Numbered from the stretch's first letter, positions 43,630-55,329 are shown. The stretch: 64,000 nt of DNA from Muraenolepis orangiensis (GCA_027704905.1 CM051016.1:14302136-14366135), one strand, 5' to 3'. Made by a program: numbers and translations. Notes: generated by a model from the sequence alone, not told the origin.

Positions 43630-45177
43630 TGGGACCTGTGTTACATGTTGGACCTGGCATTTTGTACTACGTGTGTGTGTTACATGTTGGACCTGGCATT
43701 GGGTACTACGCGTGTGTGTTACATGTTGGACCTGGCATTGGGTACTACGTGTGTGTTACATGTTGGACCTGGCATTGGGTACTATGCGTGTGTTACATGT
43801 TGGACCTGGCATTGGGTACTACGTGTGTTACATGTTGGACCTGGCATTGGGTACTACGTGTGTGTGTTACATGTTGGACCTGGCATTGGGTACTACGCGT
43901 GTGTGTTACATGTTGGACCTGGCATTGGGTACTACGCGTGTGTGTTACATGTTGGACCTGGCATTGGGTACTACGCGTGTGTGTTACATGTTGGACCTGG
44001 CATTGGGTACTACGTGTGTTACATGTTGGACCTGGCATTGGGTACTACGTGTGTGAGATACATGTTCGACCTGGCATTGGGTACTACGTGTGTGTGATAC
44101 ATGTTGGACCTGGCATTGGGTACTACGTGTGTGTTACATGTTGGACCTGGCATTGGGTACTACGTGTGTGTTACATGTTGGACCTGGCATTGGGTACTAC
44201 GTGTGTGTGTTACATGTTGGACCTGGCATTGGGTACTACGCGTGTTACATGTTGGACCTGGCATTGGGTACTACGTGTGTGTTACATGTTGGACCTGGCA
44301 TTGGGTACTACACGTGTGTTACATGTTGGACCTGGCATTGGGTACTACGTGTGTGTTTTACATGTTGGACCTGGCATTGGGTACTACGTGTGTGTTACAT
44401 GTTGGACCTGGCATTGGGTACTACGTGTGTGTTACATGTTGGACCTGGCATTGGGTACTACGTGTGTGTTACATGTTGGACCTGGCATTGGGTACTACGT
44501 GTGTTACATGTTGGACCTGGCATTGGCTACTACGTGTGTGAGATACATGTTGGACCTGGCATTGGGTACTACGTGTGTTACATGTTGGACCTGGCATTGG
44601 GTACTACGTGTGTGTTACATGTTTGACCTGGCATTGGGTACTACGTGTGTGAGATACATGTTGGACCTGGCATTGGGTACTACGTGTGTTACATGTTTGA
44701 CCTGGCATTGGGTACTACGTGTCACATGTTTGACCTGGCATTGGGTACTACGTGTTACATGTTCGACCTGGCATTGGGTAGTACGTGTGTGTTTTACATG
44801 TTCGACCTGGCATTGGGTACTACGTGTGTGTGTGATGCATGGTCGACCTGGCATTGGGTGCTACGTGTGTGATACATGTTTGACCTGGCATTGGGTACTA
44901 CGTGTGTGAGATACATGTTGGACCTGGCATTGGGTACTACGTGTGTTACATGTTTGACCTGGCATTGGGTACTACGTGTCACATGTTTGACCTGGCATTG
45001 GGTACTACGTGTTACATGTTCGACCTGGCATTGGGTACTACGTGTGTGTTTTACATGTTCGACCTGGCATTGGGTACTACGTGTGTGTGTGATGCATGGT
45101 CGACCTGGCATTGGGTGCTACGTGTGTGATACATGTTGGACCTGTCATTGGGTATTACGTGTGTGTGATACGTCGCC
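43630..45177 (+). repeat. 34-40-bp minisatellite, first part
   Basis: Tandem units of TACATGTTGGACCTGGCATT followed by GGGTACTACG and a GTGTGTG run of varying length. The stretch 44,500-44,870 is duplicated almost exactly at 44,760-45,130. Open frames of up to 428 codons follow the repeat and are not genes. A LINE fragment at 45,178-45,540 interrupts the array. Confidence 0.97.
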
Positions 45178-45540
45178 GGCGACGACAAGACAGGGAGGAG
45201 GTCGGATCGCTGGAGCAGTGGTGCCAGGAGTACAGCCTCGACCTCAACGTCAAGAAGACCAAGGAGCTGATCGTGGACTTCAGGAAGCAGAGGGGAGAGC
45301 ACGGCCCTATCTCCATCGACGGTGTTGCAGTAGAGCGGGTCAGCGGTATATTTTATTACATTGATTTATATATAAATATTGCTCTTTTCTGTGCCGATAT
45401 ATTGCATTTTATAAATTGCATTTTTATTCTATTTTTATCTTATTTTTATAACTGCTGTCTGTCGTCGGGTATTGCACATAAGATTTTCACACCACTGCTT
45501 TATACTTGTGTAAACTGTGAAGTGACAATAAACTTGACTT
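45178..45540 (+). mobile_element. Internally deleted CR1/L2-like LINE fragment inserted in the minisatellite
   Basis: 45,178-45,347 matches 9,399-9,570 of the other LINE copy almost base for base (reverse-transcriptase segment EEVGSLEQWCQEYS.. to VERVS). At about 45,347 it jumps straight to the AT-rich 3' tail seen at 9,950-10,200 and ends ACTTGACTTGACC, merging into the minisatellite unit GACCTGGCATTGG. Roughly 380 bp of the middle is missing, and the 5' end is truncated. Confidence 0.88.
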
Positions 45541-47640
45541 GACCTGGCATTGGGTACTGTGTGTGATAAATGTTCGACCTGGCATTGGGTACTACGTGTG
45601 TGTGTGTGTGTGTTACATGTTCGACCTGGCATTGGGTACTATGTGTGTGTGTGTTACATGTTCGACCTGGCATTGGGTACTACGTGTGTGTGATACATGT
45701 TCGACCTGGCATTGGGTACGACGTGTGTGTGTGATACATGTTCGACCTGGCATTGGGTACTACGTGTGTGTGATACATGTTCGACCTGGCATTGGGTACT
45801 GTGTGTGATACATGTTGGACCTGGCATTGGGTACTACGTGTGTGTGATACATGTTCGACCTGGCATTGGGTACTACTTATGTGTGATACATGTTCGACCT
45901 GGCATTGGGTACTACTTGTGTGTGATACATGTTTGACCTGGCATTGGGTACTACGTGTGTGTGATACATGTTCGACCTGGCATTGGGTACTACGTGTGTG
46001 TGATACATGTTCGACCTGGCATTGGGTACTACGTGTGTGTGATACATGTTGGACCTGGCATTGGTTGCTACGTGTGTGATACATGTTCGACCTGGCATTG
46101 GGTACTACGTGTGTGTGATACATGTTAGACCTGGCATTGGCTGCTATTTGTGTGATACATGTTCGACCTGGCATTGGGTACTACGTGTGTGTGTTACATG
46201 TTGGACCTGGCATTGGGTACTACGTGTGTGTGATACATGTTCGACCTGGCATTGGGTACTACGTGTGTGTGATACATGTTCGACCTGGCATTGGGTACTA
46301 CTTGTGTGTGATACATGTTCAACCTGGCATTGGGTACTACGTGTGTGTGTGTGATACATGTTCGACCTGGCATTGGGTACTACGTGTGTGTGTGATACAT
46401 GTTGGACCTGGCATTGGATACTACGTGTGTGTGATACATGTTGGACCTGGCATTGGGTACTACGTGTGTGTGTGTGTGATACATGTTGGACCTGGCATTG
46501 GGTACTACGTGTGTGATACATGTTCGACCTGGCATTGGGTACTACGTGTGTGTGATACATGTTCGACCTGGCATTGGGTACTACGTGTGTGATACATGTT
46601 GGACCTGGCATTGGGTACTACGTGTGTGTGATACATGTTCGACCTGGCATTGGGTACTACTTATGTGTGATACATGTTCGACCTGGCATTGGGTACTACT
46701 TGTGTGTGATACATGTTTGACCTGGCATTGGGTACTACGTGTGTGTGATACATGTTGGACCTGGCATTGGGTGCTACGTGTGTGATACATGTTCGACCTT
46801 GCATTGGGTGCTACGTGTGTGATACATGTTCGACCTGGCATTGGGTACTACGTGTGTGTGATACATGTTGGACCTGGCATTGGCTGCTATTTGTGTGTGA
46901 TACATGGTCGACCTGGCATTGGGTGCTCCGTGTGTGTGATACATGTTCGACCTGGCATAAGGTATTACATGCGGCCAGGGTTCAACCTGGCATTGGGTAC
47001 TACGTGTGTGATACATGTTGGACCTGGCATTGGCTGCTATTTGTGTGTGATACATGTTCGACCTGGCATTGGGTGCTCCGTGTGTGTGATACATGTTCGA
47101 CCTGGCATAAGGTATTACATGCGGCCAGGGTTCAACCTGGCATTGGGTACTACGTGTGTGATACATGTTCGACCTGGCATTGGGTGCTACTTGTGTGATA
47201 CATGTTCGACCTGGCATTGGGTGCTACGTGTGTGTGATACATGTTCGACCTGGCATAAGGTATTACATGCGGCCAGGGTTCGACCTGGCATTGGGTGCTC
47301 CGTGTGTGTGATACATGTTCGACCTGGCATAAGGTATTACATGCGGCCAGGGTTCAACCTGGCATTGGGTACTACGTGTGTGATACATGTTGGACCTGGC
47401 ATTGGGTGCTACTTGTGTGATACATGTTCGACCTGGCATTGGGTGCTACTTGTGTGATACATGTTCGACCTGGCATTGGGTGCTACGTGTGTGTGATACA
47501 TGTTCGACCTGGCATAAGGTATTACATGCGGCCAGGGTTCGACCTGGCATTGGGTACCACATGTGAGTGTGGCCAGGGTTCAAGGTGGCTTACATTACTA
47601 CATGAGTGTGGCTAGGGTTCGACATGGCGTGTGTGTTTTG
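45541..47640 (+). repeat. 34-40-bp minisatellite, second part with higher-order units
   Basis: The same GACCTGGCATTGGGTACTAC units continue, now mostly with GATACATGTTCGACC. From about 46,950 to 47,540 a compound unit appears, marked by GGCATAAGGTATTACATGCG and GCCAGGGTTC. It recurs four or five times, evidence of amplification of a multi-unit block. Confidence 0.96.
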
Positions 47641-47964
47641 ATTCATATGGAATGGTGAACTATATTTAAGGGGATGGGACAGGTACCATGTACTTGAGCA
47701 TTCCAGTATAGATCAAAAGGATTGAACGATTGAATCCATTGAACACACTGGGCAGGAAGACCAGTGTTCTGCAGATTGGATTGTAGTGTGAATAAATGAT
47801 GCAACTAGAAGACTTCAATGGACGATGGACTACTCATGACATTCCACCAAGAAAATGATCTGAAGTTGGAACATTTGCAGGAAACTGTCTGTAAATGGAT
47901 ATTAAAGATTCAGACCTGGAGTGAGACCTAGATGGACGGAGCTCTTTGGATTGTTCTTCATTGT

Positions 47965-48221
47965 CTATGGTTCTCTGGTCTAAGACCCAAGTTGTATTCT
48001 AGTCTCAGAGGAGTAACCCACACATCTTCCCCTTAACATTTTTCCTTGGGGAATCAACATCCCCATGTTGAAGGACATCCCAGTTCATGTAACTGATGTT
48101 ACAACGGTCACTTGAACACTTGACTTCTCCTGAGGGAGGCACGTCTACAGAACTGTTTACTTCAGACGGCGCTGTACTAGCATGCATGTCTAGTCCCTCA
48201 GACTACACCACCATCAGTAAG
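47965..48221 (-). repeat. Right arm of the ~250-bp inverted repeat pair
   Basis: Reverse complement of 42,901-43,150 with scattered differences. The outer limit, near 48,221, coincides with the CTTACTGATGG start of the left arm. The pair spans 5.3 kb and encloses the minisatellite. The intervening 47,641-47,964 has no other feature. Confidence 0.85.
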
Positions 48222-48226
48222 GCAAC

Positions 48227-48252
48227 ACTCATGCTATGTATATAGCATGAGT
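48227..48252. repeat. Perfect 11-bp hairpin next to the right arm
   Basis: ACTCATGCTAT at 48,227-48,237 and its complement ATAGCATGAGT at 48,242-48,252 enclose the loop GTAT, then a T-run follows. It starts six bases outside the right arm. Confidence 0.88.
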
Positions 48253-48821
48253 TTTTGAGCATAGTGAGTGGACACATTTTTGTCTAGGGTTTTTTTTGTA
48301 TGTTAATACCTGCAATCATCTAGAGAATTGTTAGGTGTATTGTTAATGTCACTAGTTAACTTTGGGGTGCATCGCGTTGTAACGTCACAGGGAATGAATA
48401 GTACAGAAACCAACAGCAACAAACTACTAGATTACCTCAAGGTAAGTCTGTTGGATGAGTTTTAAAATGAAGAGGATCGCTGGACTACATGATCTTCCGC
48501 CGTTCAGCTCAAGGTGGTGCTGGTTATGTTTCTTACTGCTGGGTTGGTTCCTACTGGAATTTTAGGATTCCAGTGAGACTGTTTTGTGCGTCCTGCAGAG
48601 GATGGTAGTTTTTAGGACATTTTTTGCGACATTTTCGATACTTGCGATAATGCCCGACTCTTACTGCGTTCGTCTTGCGCGCACAATTTTGACCAAGAAG
48701 ACCCATTTGAAGACTGCACAACATTTTGAGGCAGAAACAATTTGGCATTTCTATACAAGTCAGCTCCTGCATAAGGCTAAGTATACTTTTACTATTCTAT
48801 TCAATATTGATCATCGCTTAA

Positions 48822-48852
<31 letters not shown>

Positions 48853-49978
48853 TAAAACTACTAACATTCTTAACATCTGGTTTGTGGTTGCCACATAAGT
48901 TAAACCTTACTAAATGGCGTGACATTACATTATTATTTTTACACCATGCTTTGGTCAAAGGGTTACCAAAGTAATCAACAGCTAAAATAATGGTCATAGG
49001 TCTCACATGTTGCAGTAGTAGACTATTTAACTGTACAGGGTTACATGGTAACATGTAGTTTGTCACAAGGTGTCTGTCTCTACCATGACCTGCTCCCTAC
49101 ATCCACCTCCTGGTCCAACAAGTTCTCCAGAACAGGTCAGTTCTCTGGTCCATCAGCAGTAGGTCTTTCCAGGTCAGTTTCAAAGTATGGGCTAAATCAC
49201 TGGTTCTGGTTTCAGTAGGCTGCTCTACCTTCATTCCCAAAACAGGATGCCTCTTTATTGTTGTCAGTCTTATCTCTGCAGTCTCCTCTAGGCTTGAGAA
49301 ATAAAATCAAGTGTTGAATATACACTTATTTGCTTATTAATACAAAATCACATGGCAAAGCTGTTCGGAAGTCAAGTTTATTGTTGGGCAAATGCTGTCG
49401 TAGAACTGCTGCTGTTGTGGCTAATATAGCAAGATTACTAGGAACAACATTGTTGTTCTTCTTAGGCATCCTTTGATTGGATTATTGGTTTTCGGTTAAT
49501 TATTTCAATGTGGCAGTGTTGTGAAGTGCTATGCAGAGCAGTTACAAAAATACCACACTAATTTTCTAACTTTGTAATTGTAATGTGAAGTGACTTGTAA
49601 AGTTAAGACGGGACAGAGGAGGCGTTCATAAAACATTTACAAATAGCCACTTCCTGCCTCTGGTGATTGTAGAGTTACCATGTGACCTATGTATTGTGTT
49701 AACAGTGGGAGAAACGCCAGCGGTCTTTAATCTGTACTGTATCTATACATATTCTGAGCACTGTTCTAATAAGGCTGGCCTTCTCAATGTGCTCTCTGCA
49801 GAGAAGAGGCGAGGGATGTGGAGGAGGAAGCGTTGGACCGGCTCACCAGGGGGTGGAGTCACTTCACTTGCATGTGAGCTTTTTTATTTCTACTGGGAAG
49901 CCGTCCCTGAGCAAAGGAAGTGAGGGAGTGACTGTGCGTCTTTCAATCTGACTGACTGACTAATTGAATGTGTTTTAA
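48253..49978. other. Intergenic sequence, no gene seen
   Basis: One short (GT)n at 48,823-48,852. No exon with conserved text. Confidence 0.55.
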
Positions 49979-50170
49979 TTAGGGGCCGTCTGACTCTACA
50001 GGTTCCCCTGGACGAGGCTGGGCATGCGGAACCATGATGGACCTGAGGCTTGGGACCAGAGGCATGAGGCACCACGATGGACCTGAGGCTGGGGACCAGA
50101 GGCTGTGGGGACCAGAGGCAAGCGGCACCACGATGGACCAGAGGCTGGGGACCACGATGGACCAGAGGGT
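49979..50170. repeat. Imperfect tandem repeat (GACCAGAGGCTGGGGACCA type)
   Basis: Repeated GATGGACCTGAGGCT and GACCAGAGGC blocks of about 24-48 bp between 50,030 and 50,170. Confidence 0.8.
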
Positions 50171-50462
50171 AACGGTCACCAAGCTTATCTGAAATACGAG
50201 TAGCCCTCTTGTTCTTTTTAGGTCTGGTGGCAAGTTATAGTAGAGGGTTATTTTTCTGTTGTAATTTGAGCTTATTCATACCAGGGGTTATGTTTACGAG
50301 ATGTCTTTGTTAGTAGTGCTGCTATGACTATAGTTAATACATTGCTGGATAAATCATTTAAGGATGTTGGATATCGGCTACCCTTTCTCAAATCTACCTG
50401 AAATGCAAAAGGTGTACAGGTTTTACATCCCCAGGTTTGTTACGGACGTTGAGGTCAAACTG

Positions 50463-51030
50463 TGTTTGTTACCAGACCAGGAGTCCCTGGTTAACTGGAG
50501 CTGATGGAGGAGCTGTGGTGAAGGACCGGCCTGGAGAAGGATGAAGCCAACTGAAGACATTATCATGCTCACTGCCTCTTGTATGACTGAGTACTGCTAC
50601 CACACATGGCCGCTGTGCTTGTTACCAGACAAACTACAGCTGCTTGTTATTGGACAAACTACAGCTGCTTGCTACCAGATGTTGGAGCCAAATTTCTGCT
50701 GTTTGTTTACAGACCAGGAGTCTGTAGTGGAGGAGAGCTGATGGAGGAGCTGTAAATCTGGAAGAAGACCATGAATCTACCAACATGTGTTCCTTGTAAG
50801 TTTGCATGAACTGAACATAGTGGACTTGTACAGGGCAAACCAGAAGTGAATGACAAACTACTGCCGTTTGTTGCCAAACTATCTGTGTTTGTAACCAGAC
50901 AAACCACCACTGTGTTACTTCGCCAGACGTTGGAGCCAAACTAACACTACCAGGAATCCATAGTGGAGAAGGGCTGATGGAGACCATGAAGTATTCCTTG
51001 TACGTGTGCATAAACTGAACATGGTGTACA
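50463..51030 (+). repeat. Degenerate ~230-270-bp tandem repeat, three copies
   Basis: Each copy has ACCAGGAGTC or its variants, GGAG(A)GCTGATGGAG, a TTCCTTGTAAGTTTGCAT-like segment and AACTGAACATAGTGG. Copies begin near 50,470, 50,705 and 50,947. They also share short ACCAGACAAACTACAGC units. Unknown origin. Confidence 0.7.
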
Positions 51031-51157
51031 CGGTAGGATAATGGATAGGGTGTCTCTGCCAAATGGTGCTGGGTTCATTCCACCCCCCACTTTTTAAATT
51101 AACATGTTTACTGTCATCCATTGTTGCAAATTTCTGATGAAATCCTGTTTGATCAGG

Positions 51158-51240
51158 GGCAGACACACCTGAGCGGTATCACACCTGTATCCTGACTCAT
51201 CTGAGCGGTATCACACCTGTATCCTGACTCATCTGAGCAT
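51158..51240 (+). repeat. Two-copy 32-bp direct repeat
   Basis: CTGAGCGGTATCACACC followed by TGTATCCTGACTCAT occurs twice in tandem, with a partial third start (CTGAGC). Confidence 0.9.
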
Positions 51241-53289
51241 CATCCTCAAGAAGAAACCACAGACGTTGTTCATGTCACTGGTCTGAAGCTAATGTTGACC
51301 TTCAGGTATATTAACATTCTACCGCTGTAATAACCTATTGATTAAACTACTTTGACGTTATGCATTGTTGCAAACATTCGGTGCCATCAGATCTTGACCC
51401 AGCGTCCAAACCCTGAGATGATGATCCAACTTGTGTATAGACCTGTCCTAAACAACATTGTGCATATTTATTTTTTACCAATGAACAGCACCTCATCTCA
51501 GCTGGAGTCGTTGCTGGACTGCGGATTCATCTCCTTCACACACCTTGAAGCGGACCTGGTCCCCAGATGTGCTTGCACACTACTCAATTTTTTGTTTTGC
51601 CTTGCCTACATGTCGGTCTCTTAACTAACTTCACTCTTCTCTACTCATAACCATCCATGGAAGGAGGGATCTCTCCCATGTGTTCCATCTCAATGGGGTT
51701 TCCTTACCCTCCAGAGGTTTTAGGGTTCAGGGTCAGAGTCAGGGACAAAGTTGAGGTTTAGAGTTCTGTGAGGAAGGACTGGTTTCACAACATGCTTCTT
51801 TCTAAATGGTTTGGACACAATGCGTTGTAATCTGCAATTTGTTCAATAAAAGTTACACAAATTGTATTTTATACTATAAAAGTATCTTATGTGGTTGTGA
51901 CTGTCATGTACAATATGTTTTATTGGCCATTTGCAACAAGTATGATGGAATGCTTCCTCCCGTTCCCTCCCGCAGTATGAATTACTGAAACACAATACTA
52001 TAAAAGCATATCCAGTCACTTTTTTTGTATGTTGATTTTTATTGTGTATATTTTTTTTATAGTATTGTTTCAATCATTTTCATTGATTTTAAAGCATTTA
52101 AAGTGCCAGTAGTGCAGCAGCATCATGAATATAGTGCTACCAGACCATGTAGGTTTAATGCCAGTATTGAAACATGACTGTCACTATTAAAATTAGTTGG
52201 TTTTTTTTAACAGTTGAGGCTCATTTTCCCCCCTGTAATTATGATTTGATCTGATTAACTTAATTTAATGATTACATACTATGTAGAACAAAGGGGCAAG
52301 TTCATGCAGAACATAACTAATATCAATATTTAACTTGGCCCTAGAGTCTTTGTTTGACCTAAATTTATTTGAAATTAAATGTATTAATTTGCTCAAGAGG
52401 GACATTAAACAAGCACATTAAAATGTAAATGCACCCAATTGCAGCCCTGATTTCCATTGGCTAGGCCTCCTGCCAGAAGGTACAGGCTGTGTCCTGGTGA
52501 GGTGTGGCTACAATGCATTACAGCAACAGTTCTTACAAACATTAAAACAGTAGTTAAAATAAGTCACATAAGCGGTATCACAGTGTAGAGACCAGAAGGC
52601 CTCATTGGTACTTTCAAGGTTCCCGATATTGCACTTGGATACATCAGGTATTCCTATTCTACTCATTGCACTTAAGGTTCCTGATATTGCACTTTGATGC
52701 ATCACTCAATACATTACATTAGTCATTTAGCAGACGCTTTTATCCAAAGCGACTTCCAATAGTGTTTCAACAAAGGAAGGTCAGAGAACAACTCTTCACC
52801 AGAAGTCAAAAGTGCATTTAATTTCTAACAAGTCTCCAAGAACTGAACCAGTGCTCAGGTAGAAGTACAATAATTCAGGTAAAAGTACAGTAAGGGAACA
52901 TCACATCACATAATACATAATACAAATAATACATACATCACATAATTCTGTTTACCTTGTTAAACTATGTGTGCAGGTTTGGGTCGACTTGGCTGCCATC
53001 TAGCGGCTGTCGCATGCATTTCTCCAGGTTTGTATTTGTAGAATAGTAGAGATTTCGGAATTTATGTTTTTGTGGAAATAAATAGTAATTCATATTAGAT
53101 GTTTGATATTGTGTTATATACACGCATGGTTTTAAATCAATATATCATCACATTACCCCTTAAGAACCCAGAGACCCAGTTATCCTTAAAGGAACATGAT
53201 TGTGTTTGTAATACAGACCAAATGGACCACATAACACATTTCTGAAATAGTTTATAATTCTGCACCCTATTTTGAAAGAACTATTGTTG
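51241..53289. other. Intergenic sequence with repeat fragments
   Basis: Holds a member of a dispersed repeat at about 51,915-52,020 (see findings). At 52,715-52,765 it carries TTAGTCATTTAGCAGACGCT followed by TTTATCCAAAGCGACTTC, a very common teleost interspersed-repeat end. No gene supported. Confidence 0.55.
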
Positions 53290-53641
53290 CATATATGTCA
53301 CATTGGGTCTTATATGTTAAATGTATTCCTAATTTCTACAGACAAGTACTATTTCCACATACAAGTACTACATACGTATATCTATATGGTACATATATTC
53401 CTCATATCCACATGCAAGTAATACGCATATCAACATACAATTACTTCCTATATATACATATATGTACTACATACAGCATATTTACATACAAGAGACGGGT
53501 ACTACATATATCTACATCCAAGTTCTACATATATCTACAGACCGGTACTACATCTACATAAAAGTACTACATATAAGTACTATATATATAAATATACACA
53601 AACAAGTACTACATATATCTTCATACACATACTACATATAT
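53290..53641. repeat. Degenerate tandem repeat (ACAAGTACTACATATATCTA type)
   Basis: Units of roughly 25-30 bp with CATACAAGTACTACATATAT recur, heavily diverged, up to the left arm of the following inverted repeat. Confidence 0.8.
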
Positions 53642-55056
53642 CTTATTTTTGGACACTGTACAAATGAGTTTGTTCCTTTAATAACTCAAACCTTTATGTT
53701 ATAACCTTTCTGAAATACCTTTCTGATACTGAAATCGTTTATTTTATTTTATTAATTATTATTTTATTAATTTTATCATTATAATTGCAACAACAGAAAA
53801 TATATTCGTTCAAAAATAATGTAATCAGCTGAATGTATTAAGCAGCTCATTACCATATTTATAATTTAATTTTCCATGACACAATTATATTAGCCCGGTG
53901 TGATATATATCTCACAACAATATTTGATTTGAGTCAATTGTTTTATACAAATGTGTTAAAAAATAAATCGTTATAACAGGTTATATGTTATGCGGGACAT
54001 GTTATTAAAGCATTCGAATTGTGAAATGTGTAAACATTATTTTTTTCTAACAAAAAAAATAGCTTTATAAAAAACAAGTTCTGTGACCACACCAGGATGG
54101 TGAGGACATGTGTACATTTTTTTACTTATGGACTTAATGAGTTAAAGTCAAATATAAAGCTGCATAAGGAACTTTCCTAATATCTGGTGTTATACCTGTG
54201 TCATCGTGGGTTCTGATGGGTTCTTAAAAAGCAAAAACAATAACATAGTATCCATCAAAGAGGTAGACAATACAATTAAATAACCAGGTATATCTATCAA
54301 TGCCCGAATTAATAAAACGTTTACAATGTCCACTGAAGCTGAATCCACTCTCAATCCCATGAATTATGTACACAAAGGTGTTATAATAATATAATAATAA
54401 TAATAATAATAAAATATAATCCATATTGCATCACGTTATGTAATAATCCCCTCTCTATAACTGGTATCTTGTCAACTTTATACCTTTATCTTTTTTGACT
54501 CCCATTAATAGTGTTTCTGTAGTATGATTAAATGGTTGTTATTCATGCATGGTCATTATCGATCCAACGCGGCCTCCCATCTCCTCCGGTCCGTATTCTC
54601 CAAAACTCCTACTACGCAAGTTGCGGATCTTACGCACATTTAAGCAGGTGCGTTCATTTCATCATTAGTTTAAATGTGCTTTGAGTTGAACAGAAAAATA
54701 TATATATATTGAAATAAAAAAATATTGAAAATTAAATATGAATTTCTCTCCCCCCCTGCCCGAATATTAATTAAATATATAAACAAATTTATAAATATTG
54801 AAATTTATTAAATATATTGAGCTGCTCAATACATTCAGCTGATTACATTATTTTTGAACGAATTGATTTCCTGTTGTTCAACTCAAAGCACATTTAAACA
54901 AAGGTAAACTAAATGAATGTCAAATTATTGCAATTATTAATAAAATAAATAATAATTAATAAAATAAAAAGGTTTCGGTATCAGAAAGGTTATAACAACA
55001 GAAAGGTTTGAGTTATTAAAAGGAACAAACACATTTGTACAGTGTCCAAAAAATAA
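53642..55056. repeat. Large imperfect inverted repeat upstream of dicer1
   Basis: The left arm, 53,642-53,850 (starting CTTATTTTTGGACACTGTAC), is complemented by the right arm, 54,815-55,056. Shared blocks are TTTGTTCCTTT, AATAACTCAAACCTTT and TAACCTTTCTGATAC at the outside, and AAAAATAATGTAATCAGCTG at the inside. The right arm has an extra ~60 bp including GTTTAAATGTGCTTTGAGTTG. That block also occurs in direct orientation to the left arm at about 54,668-54,688. The ~950-bp centre is AT-rich with an (AAT)n run near 54,385-54,410 and no open frame. It may be an old foldback or MITE pair. Confidence 0.8.
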
Positions 55057-55215
55057 GATGTGCGTAAGATCCGCAACTTGCGTAGTAGGAGCCCTACGAA
55101 AGTTTGGGACGTTACGCACATTTCAGCAGCGGCTCCTACTACGCAAGTTGCGGATCTTACGCACATTTCAGCAGCGGCTCCTACTACGCAAGTTGCGGAT
55201 CTTACGCACATTTCG
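55057..55215. repeat. 45-bp GC-rich repeat units at the presumed dicer1 promoter
   Basis: CTCCTACTACGCAAGTTGCG then GATCTTACGCACAT occurs directly at 55,133 and 55,178 (45-bp period). A partial copy (GTTACGCACATTTCAGCAGC) precedes at about 55,111. Inverted copies lie at 55,057-55,091 and a direct one 0.5 kb upstream at 54,606-54,641. The core CGCAAGTTGCG is a near-palindrome. Confidence 0.85.
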
Positions 55216-55329
55216 CTCCGTACGCGGAGGCCAAGGTGAGGGAAGAAGTGTCTCCCCCACGGCGGACTAGCAGCAGCAGCTAACCGGGTCAACAACACAG
55301 TGGATGGATGGAAGCCTCAGGTCACACAG
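55200..55329 (+). other. dicer1: Possible dicer1 non-coding first exon
   Basis: GC-rich CpG-containing text (GCTCCGTACGCGGAGG), an AGCAGCAGCAG run and a near-ideal donor CACAG|GTGAGT at 55,330 suggest a 5' UTR exon. Vertebrate DICER1 has one or more untranslated exons far upstream of the start codon, and this is the only promoter-like GC-rich segment upstream of 61,313. The 5' end is arbitrary; the link to dicer1 is inference. Confidence 0.4.

Noticed and set aside
43623..44909. 428-codon open frame with repeated LHVGPGIGYYVC-like text, and many overlapping frames on both strands
   Set aside because: Follows the minisatellite unit exactly in all frames; the 5' flank has no promoter-like or conserved sequence.
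51030..51085. Possible tRNA-derived SINE head (ATGGATAGGGTG and GGGTTCATTCC)
   Set aside because: Suggestive A- and B-box spacing but too degenerate, and no body or tail followed.
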